A stretch of DNA of 64,000 bases from the NCBI GenBank assembly GCA_964023205.1, contig OZ026836.1, forward strand, positions 2,301,501 through 2,365,500. The letters are read 5' to 3'. The translations under genes and the position numbers were made by a program. Positions 31,001 through 44,246 of the stretch are shown here, one piece after another. Origin of the DNA: Lutraria lutraria. Lineage: Eukaryota; Mollusca; Bivalvia; Venerida; Mactridae. Position 1 is the first letter of the stretch. Each line of letters begins with the position of its first letter. The notes below the pieces were generated by a model. The model was not told the origin of the DNA and searched no databases. It saw only the letters and a list, made by a program, of their open reading frames with translations.

Positions 31001-33797
31001 GTAATAACGTGTACAGTACAACCTCTCTAGAGCGGCTCTCTCTTGAGCGACAACATCCTGGTTGCACTGTATATGTACATAGGGACAAAGATTGGTTAAT
31101 TGTTATATACATTGTACTTGTGAACAAAGACAGCCAAAGAAAGACAAAACATGGTTTAATTGATCTAATTTGTGAACAGAAATTTGTTATACGAGGGGTG
31201 ATCCAAAATAAACAGGACTTTCTCGTAGATGATCGTAATTTCCGAAATGTCGCTGTTCACTGACATGATTTAACTCAGCTTTGATTTAAATGGTCCAATT
31301 TTTAATTGTATCTTGTAAATGTGAAGTGTGTTTGTTTAGGTTGTTCGATATGTTTAGTAAAATATCTTTGACTACACGTAAAGATGATTTTATAGTAATG
31401 TTTATAAGCGTTCCAGTAAACCATTTTGAGAAGTTATAGTTGGAATGAGATGAAGACTGGTAATCAATTGCAGTTACATCTCAATATGAAGATCCCTTTT
31501 TTGGGACTAAGACATTAATGAAACGGTCTTATAACAACTTAAGTGGTGTCTAATATATGTAATAAACTTCGTAGATCTGATAATCCATTGTAATAGTATA
31601 CACACATGTATATAAAACGTCTTGAAATCGGATGATTAATTGATAAAATGTCCATGTTAAAAAAAATATGTTGATATAACTATAAACAATGTATTTATAC
31701 CAAAGTTTGGTCAAGTTAAACTAAGACATTTTGTCCAAATTTGATAGGTGTAGATGTATGCATCTCATTATTGACACAGCATTCGTCAATTATGCATATA
31801 ATATTGACGTGGCTTTTTTGCTATGAGATTTGTAAGAGAGACTTACGTTGTTTCAGAAATAAAGACAAAGTGCAGTATAATCCCTGAAAACCGGACCCCT
31901 TCCGGACTAGGCTAAAAGTCCAGTTTTCTGAGAATTCCGTTTTTTTGAGAGTTTTTGATAAAAAACCCGAAACATGGGACTTGGAAATTTTTTTAGGAAT
32001 CCTGTTTTCAGCGGGTTTACTGTATAAGGAAAATACATTTATAATAAAAAAAAGCACTTTGTCTGATAAAAAGCTTGTATCGAAAGTGTGGAGATCATTT
32101 TGACGTGATTTCTGACTCAAATATCAAAACAATATATCGTTCGACCAAGCTATGTATATCACTGAACCGACACGGTCTAGTTTTTTTCTATGGAGTTAAA
32201 CATCGTATACACAGCCAGGGTCATTCGACAAAATGCTTAGTTTCGAACTCACAGCGATGGGAGACTAGTGATTACTAGTCAGAGACCAGGGGCTCTTTTT
32301 ATCAACGTGTCGTAGCTACGATGTGTCTTATCTTAATTAAGTAAATCTTACGACAATAACTCGGTTCAATGTCGTAAGACGCGTTCATAAAACGGTCCCT
32401 ATGACCATAGAGTCCATCTACAGCATGTTTCAGTTGCAGTTATTATATTTCACAGGTCTAACATTATTATACCAATAACTCAGTTTATTGTGTACCTACA
32501 TGTAAGCACATAATATTATTTCGTAATCACTCGAGCAATAAAATGTTGATGTTTTTTCTTGCCCTCAATAAAACTATTATGAACGCCACATAAATAATGA
32601 ATTGTGCCTGATGAATAATATCATATTAATATATTGTAAGTGGATTCATTTGTTACTTCACATATCTGTGTCAGCTTCATATGCGGATATTTACTAATTG
32701 ACGGTTAATATGCTCTTTACTCAAGTAACAAAATCATGTTTTGAACTGGTTGAAATTATTTTTTTCTAACTCGGATCATAGAATTTTGTCGAGCTCGCCG
32801 CTTAACTACTTGTTTTTTTATACACAATAAATATTAGAGTGGTTTAATATAAACTACGTAGTAGCGAAAAGATTATAACGATAAAGTTGTTTAATTATGT
32901 ATTTTTAGTTTGTTGTAGATTATTTGGTATGTACAGCTAACACAGTATAACCTTCATTAACGATCACTTCTACATTAACACCACCTTGTTCTAACGCTCG
33001 ATTTTCAATACATACTCTACACCCGAACTCGACCTTGGGACCACTTCAAAATAAGGGTTGAATGTTTTGGTACAAAAGGTGATTTTAATATCGATATATT
33101 ACTGTACATAATATAATTTATACTAGTACATTTGAATGACGGTCGATGTTTTCTTTGGGTACTAATCACACGGTATATAGGTTAAAGACATTATAGGAAT
33201 GCAGGAATACTTGTACTCACGTATAAACAAGTGTATACTAATAACAGTATACTAGCTTATACCTACTGTCATTATTTACATCTGGAATTGATGTAAATAC
33301 ATCAACCATGTAGATATAGACCACCGAACGATATTATAAGGTCTATATGAACAGTTTTCTTATATTTAAAGATTCATCTTGTGTATTACAAAATGTATAT
33401 CGATGTGTTCAAGTGTAGCCGGTGCACACGTGGTATATACCCTGTATTAATAGGTGGGGTCACTAATTAAGGGCTGACATTGAACATGGAACAGAAATAA
33501 GTGAAACATATAATGTACGTAAAACTTACCATCATTGTCCCCAGCGACATTAAACGGATTTTCTATCCTAGTCATGGACGCTGTACGACATTTTGGAGAA
33601 TTATTACAGACTTGTATATACCACACCCCGGCACTGATGGTGAATCCCGAGGGCTGGGATAAAACTATCCACCCTGGGGTAACAAATCCTATAAATTGTA
33701 ATAATAAAGCTAAACCACTGAACACAACAGAACTGATCAGTAATGTACGGAACCAGAAATGTCCGTCCACTTGGGAACGTTGTCTAGTTAGTGGCAT
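27869..33797 (-). CDS. Claudin/PMP22-like four-helix membrane protein, 3 exons
   Basis: Exons (minus): 33797-33530, 29891-29736, 28098-27869. Phases are 1 and 1; total 217 residues plus TGA. Start chosen at the ATG at 33797 (context aaacaaaATGcc); the frame upstream has only a GTG and a possible acceptor ('gttttgcag'), so a 5' UTR exon may exist. Four hydrophobic helices: about residues 19-47, 95-120, 130-155 and 172-205. The first extracellular loop has W, then GVWYIQVC and a second C six residues on, close to the claudin signature W-GLW-C-C. The cytoplasmic tail is short and charged (IRKEKR). Family membership is from topology and this motif; whether it is junctional, EMP-like or a channel subunit cannot be told. 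Introns are 3.6 and 1.6 kb. Confidence 0.82.
28099..29735. other. Intron 2 of the claudin-like gene
   Basis: Apart from the TATCGTATG block, no recognisable element. Confidence 0.55.
28446..28745. repeat. Palindromic TATCGTATG microsatellite
   Basis: Left part repeats 'tatcgtatg(tatata)', centre switches to the inverse 'catacgata', and the right part switches back. The three arms are nearly self-complementary, so a long hairpin or cruciform is possible. Open frames on both strands here are by-products. In the claudin-like gene's second intron. Confidence 0.9.
29736..29891 (-). CDS. Claudin-like exon 2 (TM2, start of TM3)
   Basis: Acceptor 'attttttcag', donor 'gtaggt'. Encodes VTLGFVSCIASVLMSINALM and the start of TM3. 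Phase 1 at both sides. Confidence 0.8.
30501..30676. mobile_element. Palindromic MITE (family M3)
   Basis: TA then 'cagtcaacccttcgaacaaa', with 'ttcaaagggttgtcttta' inside and a degenerate right end 'cccagatttaactg'. In claudin-like intron 1. Confidence 0.62.
31014..31066. mobile_element. MITE fragment (family M1)
   Basis: Short derivative: 'cagtacaacctctctagagc' to 'cctggttgcactg' with most of the centre deleted. Confidence 0.55.
31187..31265. mobile_element. Possible mariner-like end
   Basis: 'tatacgaggggtgatcc' followed by 'aaaataa' resembles a mariner left terminus (TACGAGGG...ATC-AAAA type). No right end or transposase found nearby. Tentative. Confidence 0.3.
31873..32022. mobile_element. 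Palindromic MITE (family M2)
   Basis: 'cagtataatccctgaaaacc', 'ggaccccttccggacta' and right end 'gcgggtttactg' plus TA. Close to the 35022-35244 copy. Confidence 0.7.
32023..33529. other. Claudin-like intron 1, remaining part
   Basis: No gene or clear element. A degenerate SINE-like fragment may lie at 32195-32295 (minus). Confidence 0.45.
33530..33797 (-). CDS. Claudin-like exon 1 (TM1 and first loop)
   Basis: MPLTRQRSQVDGHFW start, hydrophobic segment, then the W/GVW/C/C extracellular loop. Donor gtaagt at 33529-33524 on the minus strand. Confidence 0.8.
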
Positions 33798-33829
33798 TTT
33801 GTTTCCGTCTGCAAAACACACTATCCACA

Positions 33830-35021
33830 GAATCCTTATTCAGGAATTAAATATGTACATGCACATTAACTTGTCTACAATCCTCTGTGGTGCTGTTTAT
33901 AATGTACATGAACACCACATAATACGTCCATTACATTTAGTTTTTAAATATCCACACACCATTTCACAACAAAGAGTTGTATTTTAAAAATACCACTGTA
34001 GCTTGTACACTAAGATACTAATTTTAGCTATGTACATGTACAGCGTAAAACACCTTATTTATTAATCCATTCAAACCTGCAAGTGTTACTTATAATGCAT
34101 AGTAACACGGTTATCAGCATAGTCCAGTCATAAAACGAAAGATTAATCAAATCACGTCCGGTTTAAATACGTATTATTTATAGTGCGAAAAATTCACGAA
34201 TTTATCACAATTAGAATCGATCTGCGTATACTTGTAGTAACTGATTATCGAGACTTAAGCCTAATATCGTATCTACTCAAACAATGTTATATTTATAATG
34301 TAGCCAAGACTGGGCGTATGTCGTATTATAAATAGCGTGTTGGCCGTATTGGAAAATCCCGAATCGATCGAACGATTGGATTTCATAGCATAAGGAGTTC
34401 ATTTAGAAACGATATTTGTATCGCATGAAAGATCATTTCCGTATACCATGTCGATCGCTGTGTGTATATTTACAACACGTGCTAACATGATCCGTAGTAT
34501 GGGCAAAAGTAAGGATATGTGATATACAAGTAACAGAATGTAGTAAGGTTCTGTGTTTACAAAACACGAGCTGTATTATTTTACTATTATATCACATACG
34601 ATACGTGTTATTGCTAAGAGAACATGTTACAAAAGTAATTAATACTGGAGAATTGGTTAATATTTAAAGTAACATTTAATTCGGTATAGTTACTGGTAAC
34701 GGTATCCATTCACTTTAAACAAACGAATTATTGTAACTTCTCATTTATTTGGAGAAGTAATTTGAATGAAAGCGGAAACTTACGTGACTATTATTGTTGA
34801 ATGTAACGTTATGGGTAGGTATTTGTATGTTGATTAATGATTATAAAGTACTGCTAAATGTGTACACAGTGAATAACATAATTATCAATTTCTGTAATTT
34901 ATCCTTAAAACTTCGATCTTGCGTTCATTAATTCGTTAGTCGACAAATAAACTGGTTCCCGTTCCATGTTGCAGTGTACACACAAGTCAACGGGAACCAG
35001 TTTAGTCGACAAAGCTATATA
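33830..35021. other. Upstream of the claudin-like gene
   Basis: AT-rich, probably promoter and 5' flank, but no convincing TATA or motif was fixed. A short inverted repeat sits at 34949-35010 ('aactggttcccgtt' and 'aacgggaaccagttt'). Confidence 0.4.
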
Positions 35022-35244
35022 CAGTAAAACCCCTTAAAACCGGACCCCTTCCGGACTGGGCCAAACGTCCGGTTTTCTGAGAATTCCGGTTTTCTAAAAA
35101 CAGGGATGCTATATTTCACAGAGTTTTTGATAACAGGGATGCTATATAAGATAAAAATCAGAAAAATGGGACTTGGAAAATTGTCCGATTTTCAGGGAAT
35201 TCCGGTTTTCAGAGAGGATGGTCCGGTTTACAGGGAGTTTACTG
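35022..35244. mobile_element. Palindromic MITE (family M2), longest copy
   Basis: TA on both sides; 'cagtaaaaccccttaaaacc' to 'tacagggagttttactg'-type end (actual end 'cagggagtttactg'). Interior contains 'aattccggttttc' in both halves and a duplicated 'acagggatgctatat'. Confidence 0.75.
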
Positions 35245-36184
35245 TACTTTAATACATGTACGTCCGAACATCAATAAATTTATCTTGTGTTCTTTACCGC
35301 AAGAAGGGCTCTTCTCTTGTATTCAACAAGTCAAGCTGTAAATACTTCATTGGTACTTAATCTGTAATGAACTATTTGCTAATGGTACAATTCATCAATA
35401 TATCATACAATCGATACAATATCGTGATGTAATCATTCACCATAAATAATCCCATCCCGCACCAAGCCAAGTACTGTGTCTAGAAAATCATTGGAGAAAG
35501 TGCAAGGCGTGTATCGGTGCTCTACATCGGGCACATAAAGACGCAGGAAACTGGGATATAAATGCCCGGTTCTCAAGTATATATTATCTCATCTCTCCGG
35601 GGCGGCTCTGAAATAAACATAGCTGTCGAAAATAGCCGTTACAGATTTATAAATGAATGAATAAAATTATAAAAACAAAAATCGTCAATGCGTTTTAGTA
35701 CTAATTTAGTGTCACTATAGAATTCATTATTGTCATGTCACGTTTTGTTCTAATCAGTTGAGAGGTACTTCTGATTAATGTTCACGATTCAGCCTTGATA
35801 AAGCCTGTAAAGTAAACATGCAACTACTCAGTTGCACTTGAAGTGAATGTCATTCTCTATGACACATCGGGATCACAAACAGGAACATGTTTTACATGGT
35901 CTCATCTTCAGTAGAATCCAAAAGTCGAAGGAGTCCTAGACGGGGAATATAGGACCGAGGGACAGGCAGTATACGCGGTGGATGATATATTTTTATTATA
36001 ATAAGATATTTATCACCAAGTCAAAGGGAGGTAACACAGTAAGGACAATCTTGTTAGATTTATGTCCCTTACATTGTTTCACATTTCTAACTAACAGTAA
36101 GTAACAACTAGGGATACGTTGTTTTTTAAACAAATTTATTGAAAATTGTTGGAGAACAGTGTACTGTAGAGTTAAATAACCATT
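35245..36184. other. Intergenic, nothing recognised
   Basis: Short frames only. Confidence 0.45.
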
Positions 36185-36475
36185 ATTAATGTAAAGACGA
36201 ACACATTGATATACATTTCAATGTACTGATTGATGTAAATATTTGACGTACATTCTCGTATTGGTGTACATACTGACCGAAATTTTGCTGTTGGTATACA
36301 TGTATTGACGTACATTTTTGTATTGCTGTACACAATAATTGACGTACATTCTTGTTTTGGTGTACACATTGACGTAAATTCATGTATTGGTGTACAGATT
36401 GATGTACATTCATGTATTGGTGTACAGATTGATGCACATTCATGTTTTGGTGTACATGTTGACGTACATTCTTTT
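36185..36475. repeat. 30-bp minisatellite, first array (diverged)
   Basis: Ten or so units of 'gtacattcatgtattggt' plus a variable part. Same unit as the array at 36934-38250 but more diverged. Because 30 is a multiple of three, frames stay open on the minus strand; not taken as genes. Confidence 0.88.
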
Positions 36476-36933
36476 ATCACATACCGTGCCGTTTTTGCCG
36501 TGCCATAAAAACAATACGTCACGGCCGTGACGTCATGAACTTGATGAAGCCTAGAAATTGATTGTTACATGCTTTTCAAAATTAAAACTTCACAAGAGTA
36601 ATGTTGAAATTGAGTAAGCAAAGATACTGTTCACATCGTTATAGATATGTTCACACATTTATAATTTATGATGTTTCATAATGTAACTATTTTGTGCTCC
36701 TGATTAAAAAGCTTTATCACGCATGTGTCATTCTTTTGTTATTAGAAGCAATTAAATAATGTCAAACAGGTGTGTTGGTTTTCGCCGTATTTTCAAGGTA
36801 TGTGATAAAAAGAATATTGAATTCGTGTAGATTCCGTCTTTAATTCATTGATCTCGTTGAATAAAACATGCTGTTTTATACAACTCGTTCAATAAATACA
36901 ATACGGAATCCACACTTATTTAATATCCTCTAT
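36476..36933. other. Spacer between the two 30-bp arrays
   Basis: AT-rich unique sequence, no gene. Confidence 0.5.
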
Positions 36934-38250
36934 GTTTTGGTGTACATATTGACGTAAATTCATGTATTGGTGTACATATTGATGTACATTAATGTTTTGG
37001 TGTACATATTGACGTAAATTCATGTATTGGTGTACATATTGACGTAAAATCATATATTGGTGTACATATTGATGTACATTAATGTTTTGGTGTACATATT
37101 GGCGTAAATTCATATATTGGTGTACATATTGATGTACATTAATGTTTTGGTGTACATATTGACGTAAATTCATATATTGGTGTAGATATTGATGTACATT
37201 AATGTTTTGGAGTACATATTGGCGTAAATTCATATATTGGTGTACATATTGATGTACATTAATGTATTGGTGTACATATTGACGTAAATTCATATATTGG
37301 TGTACATATTGATGTACATTAATGTTTTGGTGTACATATTGGCGTAAATTCATGTATTGGTATACATATTGACGTAAATTCATGTATTGGTGTACATATT
37401 GATGTACGTTCTTGTTTTGGTGTACATTTTGACGTAAATTTTCGAATTGGTGTACATGTTGACGTACATGCTTGTTTTGGTGTACATTTTGACGTAAATT
37501 TTCGTATTGGTGTACATATTGACGTGAATTCTTGTATTGGTGTACATCTTGACATGGATTTTGGTATTGGTGTACACATTAACATACATTTTTGTATTGG
37601 TGTACATATTAACATACATTTTGGTACTGGTGTACATATTGGCGTAAATGTTTGTATTGGTGTACATATTAATATACATTTAGGTATTGGTGTACATATT
37701 AACATACATTAAGGTATTGGTGTACATATTAACATACATTTTGTATTGGTGTACATATCAACATACATTTTGTATTGGCGTACATATTAACATACTTTTT
37801 GTATTGGTGTACATATTAACATACATTTAGGTATTGGCGTACGTATTAACATACATTTTTGTATTGGTGTACATATTAACACACATTTAGGTATTGGTGT
37901 ACATATCAACATATATTTAGGTATTGGTGTACATATTAACATACATTTAGGTATTGGTGTACATATTAACATACATTTAGGTATTGGCGTACATATTAAC
38001 ATACATTTTTGTATTGGTGTACATATTAACATACATTTACGTATTGGTGTACATATTAACATACATATAGGTATTGGTGTACATATTAACATACATTTAG
38101 GTATTGGTGTACATATTAACATACATTTAGGTATTGGTGTACATATTAACATACATTTAGGTATTGGTGTACATATTAACATACATTTAGGTATTGGTGT
38201 ACATATAGACGTAATGCTTGTATTGGTGTACATATTGGTTCTCGTATTGA
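36934..38250. repeat. 30-bp minisatellite, main array
   Basis: About 44 units. The left half alternates 'tgtacatattgacgtaaatt' and 'tgtacatattgatgtacatt' types; from about 37560 a 'catattaacatacattta' type with 'ggtattggtg' takes over. The minus strand is open in all three frames over long stretches, which reflects the lack of stop words in the unit rather than selection. Confidence 0.93.
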
Positions 38251-40894
38251 TATACAGAATTATACAAACCGACCAATATTGAAATGCATTACTGTAACAC
38301 GTAAGTTATTTTTGTATGATGAGCTGTAAGTGCACATTGATCCATGTTTCCTTAATGGAAAAGTCCACCATTTATTTACTCGTAAGATGAATTTATGCAG
38401 TATATCTACTCGACTAGGAAAAAAAGGCGGAAGATCGATCCCACGATGCTATGCGAGTGAATCAATAATGTCTTCCGCTATTAGCAGAACACACGAATTG
38501 CTGAATTGACGAATATTGTGTAAAATATGCTGAATATGATAGTGGTTGGATTATTCGAATAAAACACACGCTTCATGTGTAGCATTCGGTAAGTTTTTAT
38601 TTTATTTTTTTTTGATTTTGTTATTTGAAAAAAATATATCTGAAAGCGATATCTAATTGTTCGATTAAATAATATTGGTTTTAGCAACGGCGGAGATGAT
38701 ATTGATTTTGCATTCTTCCAATGTACCAACATTGTATCAGAAGACAACACAACTCAACATTTTATTGCAGAATTCTGGTTTCTTCTCGTGTTTTAATCGT
38801 TCTAGTTTCAAATCTATTTCCTGACATTTGTAGACCATGCTGCAACTTCAGAACGAGTCGAAATAAATTTTCCAGTAATACTTTTCTTTTTATATCATTA
38901 ACATTTTTTTTATGAGTTGGTTTTAGTTCCAGCTTGCGTCTTATTCAATATCAGTTAAATATTTTGCATATATATTACTTCAGGAAATTCTAAGAGTATA
39001 TATATATTTTAATCTAGGACTTTGTTATGCGATTAGGAATCAAACAAGATTTACAGAGGTCACCGCTCAGTGTCTCAGATAACTTATCGATCACAAAAGT
39101 CGATACAGTTTATCCCGTTAACAGATCTGTAACAATATTAGGCAGATATTTCATATCGTCAGTTTTCGGGAGTCTTTGTACACATCTGTCATTGCTCAAA
39201 CATTTCCTATTAATTGATTAATGCTATTTCATATAACCAAATACTTGAATATGAATGTATATGAAATTATAAACTGTCGTTCAGAGCGAAGGACCTTTCT
39301 GTAGTATAATTACATATTGATTAATATTTCTACCTAACCTTAGATAACATACACCCGCTAGTAGAAGACACATGTCAACAACAGGTCCCTCTTCAGTACA
39401 CATTTATTGATAGAAAAAAAATCAAATATGCCAATACCTGTTAGCTTTGCATTAGTACCATGTTTAGGTACCATGTTTAGGTATCATGTATAGGTACCAT
39501 GTTTAGGTATCATGTAATTATTGATCTCTGTTTCTCAATCAAGGAGTGTTTGTCGGGTATGTCTGCTATTTCTTTACAAAATTCAATTACATCAGAATTT
39601 GAGAAAGTTCTTTCTGTATTCTGTTAAATTATCATATCAAAATTCAGACAGAACACATGAATACAATCTGTCATGAATACATTTATTATTTCTTTATAAT
39701 CTTGCATTTGTTATATGATATATATTGACTCCTCATTCATTTATTCATTCATAAAAAGATATTTATTGGTTAAATGTTATTTTGCATATTTTCAGAAGGC
39801 CACATTGAAAAAAAGCCAAATGTTTTGTATATTTACATAATGTGTTCAGCTTCTTTAAATAAAGATACATGTATCATCATTATCATTATAGGTACCATAT
39901 ATCTGTATAACACATAGGTGTCATATATAGGTATCATTTATATAGGTATTATAATTATATATGTATTATATATAGGTATCATTATATACGTATCATATAT
40001 ACGTATCATGCACATGTGTCATATCTAGACACCATATATAGATATTATTTGATGGTATTTGTTCAAAGCTTTGAGAAACAATAAGTACCAAAAGGTAGGT
40101 ATATTTCCAAAGTATGTGACTTTTTTGTGAATTATTATATTTTGTATTAGTATTGACCTACAAATATACAAGTTAGCAAAGTCTACTTATCTATTTCTGA
40201 ACGAACGGACGAACGGACGGACGGACTGACGCTTGGTTTCAAGCAATAAAACTGTATTTAATGTACTAGGCCCAGTTCTTCCAGTTAAGTGTATTAAAGT
40301 CGGATACAATTGCTCAGGATAATATTTCATGATTTATTAATGTAAAAAAGACCTGTACATGTATATACAAAATAATTATACTAAAATTGTTCAGGATCGA
40401 ATCATTTTACTCAAGTTTTGTTTTAAAAGCGGCAACAATTTTTGTATTTTGATAAAATGAGGTTTTTAAGTTAAAGGTCATGTTACCATTGTGTAACTAG
40501 GTTCAACCTTAATTCCTGTTTGTTACAAAACATTAATGTCAGGAATGAGAACTTCTTGAAGTCCACTGAATAAGTATTGGACATATTAGCGTTGATGATA
40601 TTGAGGGGTACTACACTACGCTATAATTATTTCTCACCAAAGACGACAAGGCCATTATCTTCTCCCTAATTTGTCTAATGTATTCAACAATTATACACCA
40701 TTTCCCCTTATTTTCACCTTATTTGTACACTCCGATATTTCGGTAATAGATTACCTCGCGAATAATTTAATTTTTTCCACGGCTTTGTGCATGCCTGGTG
40801 GAGATAAAGCGAGAGAGAGAGAGAGAGAGAGGACATGTTTATTGTTATTGATTATGTAAAGCTGTGGAGGTAACGCAGGTGATTACAATTTCAG
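38251..40894. other. Region before the nucleosidase-domain gene
   Basis: Should contain the first exon(s) of the gene whose first visible exon starts at 40895, but I could not fix one. Includes 15-bp repeats 'taggtaccatgttt' near 39465-39520, a degenerate 'ataggtatcat' microsatellite at 39890-40040, a 'gaacgga' tract at 40200-40230 and a short (ga)n run at 40810-40831. Confidence 0.4.
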
Positions 40895-43800
40895 GAATTA
40901 TTGTGACTGGTGACATATCTAGCATCAAACTGGAACAAATGACCGTCAATGTCAATGAATCCGAAGGTATATTCTTCTAGTATACTTCATTGTATATATC
41001 TATATACGTGTGTAATATGGTGCTAGCAATGTATTCCTGTTATGTAAACATCGATGAACCCTATACTGAATCTAATAAAGCTTTTATTGGATAGTAACTG
41101 GATGATAAAACAATTAATGTGCTATGAATATTACATTGTTTACAGGATAGAGGTTATGTAATACTCACTCTATGGTAATGGATATTATATACAATCAGGA
41201 AATATGTTTAAAACTTTCTGCAAGCGGCGAACGCTCCTTGTTCAATGATTGTAAGATTAATAACATTATAACATGACTCAGTATTACTGACAATGGCATA
41301 TGTTCGTGATTTTATTCGTGAATACAGGAATGGCAGAAACTTCTAATACAAAGAGGGGAATCGGTAATGCATTATTTAATCAATTACTTGATAATTTACG
41401 TGATAATTATTTTACCTTTGATTTGTATTGCATTGAATGGAGCAATGATGCGTTCGTTGGTGAATTTACGGAAAATCATGTTTTTCATTAAGCAGATTTC
41501 TGTTTATTTAATCAAATGTCGCGTCTCATAGTACGCTTAATTCAGTTATTGTCGTCTGGTTCATACATTATCTGTATTAATTGGTACCAAGCCCGTATTT
41601 AGAAAGCAATTGGATATTGGAAGTGTGTGGGGGGGGTAATTTTAGCTTTTGTCTGATACCGGAGGGGGGGGGGGGGGTGAACACTATAACCCCCTTTAGT
41701 ATCTATTACAGCTGATATTATTGTAGGGATAAACCACCATAGCCATTAGTGTTCCTTAGGTCCTGGGTACAATGTAATATAAATTATTGGATTGTCGATA
41801 GTCGAACATGTTAAATTCATACTCAGAGGGAATGTTTCATTGAATCAATACGAGAGCTTTAACTTGCTGGTCTTACATGCATGTGTTGTACAATTACTAC
41901 GAATGAAAATTAATAAAACATCTATTTGTCAGAGTAGCACGCAACAATGAGATCTTTGGTGCATTGAATGACTCGAGAAATGCCAATAAGGCGTTCTAAT
42001 CAGTATTTATTATGTCTGTATCTTCTGATGGCAGACATTTCGCAATGAAATCGACTAGTATTGTAGTTTTGATTGAAACAACTAAACTGAATCAATCAGG
42101 CATTCTGCTGAATCTATCTTTTCTATCACCAGCATGACATAATTCAGGATATGATCGAGATTTCTAAAATTAAATCTTTGATACTTTACCATCGGCAATC
42201 GGAACTTCTCGGCGTTTATTGCTCATGGACTACTTTCCATCATGGCTGAATCTGGGGGAATCCAACGATGGAAACCATCCGTTTCTCTTTCAATGGGAAC
42301 ATTTTGAAATTCACAAACAATATATACGTTTAAGTGTATGGCATTCTGATAATGGTGTTGAAAAGTAGTGACCGGAAACCACTTAACCAAAATGTATGTA
42401 CGAGGCGTATTTTTCAGTGACGGGTCTGCCCGAGTAGATACGATTGTACCACCGTGTCAGTATACATGTAGTTTGTATTTAAGTTAAACAGCGTCTGCCA
42501 CAAAGCTACTTATTTCATTAGACATGTTCTCAAAAAACTTTGTTAAACTTGTTACCTACTTCTCACACTAGTATAAATTATTCTTTAGCATTTATCAATA
42601 TTGTTCATGAATTTTTTTTTTCAGAGATAATATTGACAGCAGGTAAACGTGATGGAAAAGCAGTCGTACGGTTAGAAAGAAGACACGTGTCTGAAATAGA
42701 CAGGACAAAGTTGCATCACGTGACCAGTGGCCCTTATAAAGGGCTGGTTATCAACAAGAAGTCTCATTGTAAGGCTGTTTATTGACACAACCTTAGCATA
42801 TTTTATCAAGCGCTACCATATTCTACACATAATCGATTGTTGATATAAACATGATTGTCGGGCATGCGAAGTTATGAGTCAGCGTCATAGAATTTTGAAG
42901 CTAGTAAATGATCAAATGTGACTGTTAATTTGTTTGTAATTATAGGAACTATTTGTAAATACTCACAGCGACAGTCAATGTAGCTTATATAATCTTATAG
43001 CTATTTATAACTAAGTTTTGCCATTTGGTATTAGAATCGTATCTTTTCTTATGTCAAAACTTAAAACATGGTAAGGTACATGTAATTGTTTTACTTATGG
43101 TTTTAGCTTGTCTGTTTTCAAAGAAATTGTCAAGCTATTGTGACCACTGTGGCGTCTGTGTTGTACAAAAACTTTAATGTAGCTCATAACTCAGAAACTT
43201 TATGAGATAGTGACATGAACAGACGAGTGTTGGCTTGCCGCGCTCTTGTTTTCTAATTGCACGTATTCTTTCAGGTTTGGAAAATGGAGATCCAGCTGAG
43301 GCCCGTCTTGAGTTCCTGGCGTTCCTTGTTAATAAAGAACATAACAATGAACCGGTACAGGATTATTGGACCTTGAGGTTCTGGTTTCGTGGTAAACCTG
43401 ATGGTATCACAAAGAAAAGAACGTTTTCACAATATTTTCAAGATTTAATGAGTCCAGATAACTTCCCAAAGAGTAAGTGGTTGATTGTTTATAACTATAG
43501 TAAACTATATTTACTTCTTTTTTAAATATTTATTTCGTACTTATTGTTTTAGTGAGTGCAATAATATATCGAGGAATGAAAGTGACAATAGTCAAAGTAG
43601 GACAGAGGCTAATTCATGTTCACCCCTTGATGTTATTAGCTATAAAAGTCATAACAGTGAAATTCATTATCAAGGGATGCCTTCAACTGATTAACTTACG
43701 TGTAAACTCTTTAACAAAAAATATAAACTATAACTATAAAAATACTGACAAATTGTCCGAAGCAAGCATTACTATTTCTATTCCGTTCTTTCATTCATGT

Positions 43801-44246
43801 AGCCAGAGACGTATGTCTCTGATTTAGCGTACAAACCATTTGGGACTACAGATGTGTACAGTGCAACCTCCCCACAGCAGCTACTAATGAATGGACAAAC
43901 ATGACTGTATGGAGGTGGCTGTTGTTGAGAGAGTGAAAATATAGTAAAACGTCAATTTGGGTTGCTAGTATACCGGTTGTAACAGGGAAATGGCTGTTGT
44001 TCGGATGTGACCGTTCATGGATGTTGTACTTCAATAGGATTTTTTAACCAACTTCATTCATATGTCCATAAATGCATTTTCTTGATAAGTTGTCAAAAAG
44101 CAAGTTCTTTTCTTCATTTTCAGATTATATGTGCTTCATGAAGAAAGCAATGGTACTGATGAAGACATACCTACTGATAAAACGTGTGGAATTAGAAGTG
44201 GAACAAGTAGCTAAAGTACAATCACCGGAAGCCACTCCACCGATCA
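40895..44246 (+). CDS. N-terminal exons of the nucleosidase-domain protein
   Basis: Four exons (40895-40966, 42625-42768, 43275-43472, 44124-44246), all phase 1 at the borders. The 72-nt first exon is the least certain; its joint reads NVNESE/EIILTAG. The third encodes a conserved-looking block (LEFLAFLVNKEHNNEPVQDY, then WTLRFWFRGKPDG). I recognise no family. Phase-1-only exons make domain shuffling easy. Confidence 0.68.

Noticed and set aside
30925..31263. 112-residue plus-strand frame
   Set aside because: Crosses a MITE fragment and a possible mariner end; no protein similarity.
33798..33821. Upstream extension of the claudin-like exon 1
   Set aside because: Begins with GTG and overlaps a possible splice acceptor; the ATG at 33797 has a good context.
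36916..38233. Minus-strand frames of 99-155 residues with repeating VHQYMNLRQY, CTPIPKCMLI or MYTNTKIYVK
   Set aside because: All three phases of the same 30-bp repeat are open, which argues against selection on any one.
43552..43827. 91-residue plus-strand frame between exons of the nucleosidase-domain gene
   Set aside because: Lies in the intron after the donor at 43473, no acceptor/donor pair in a suitable phase was found, and composition is not exon-like.
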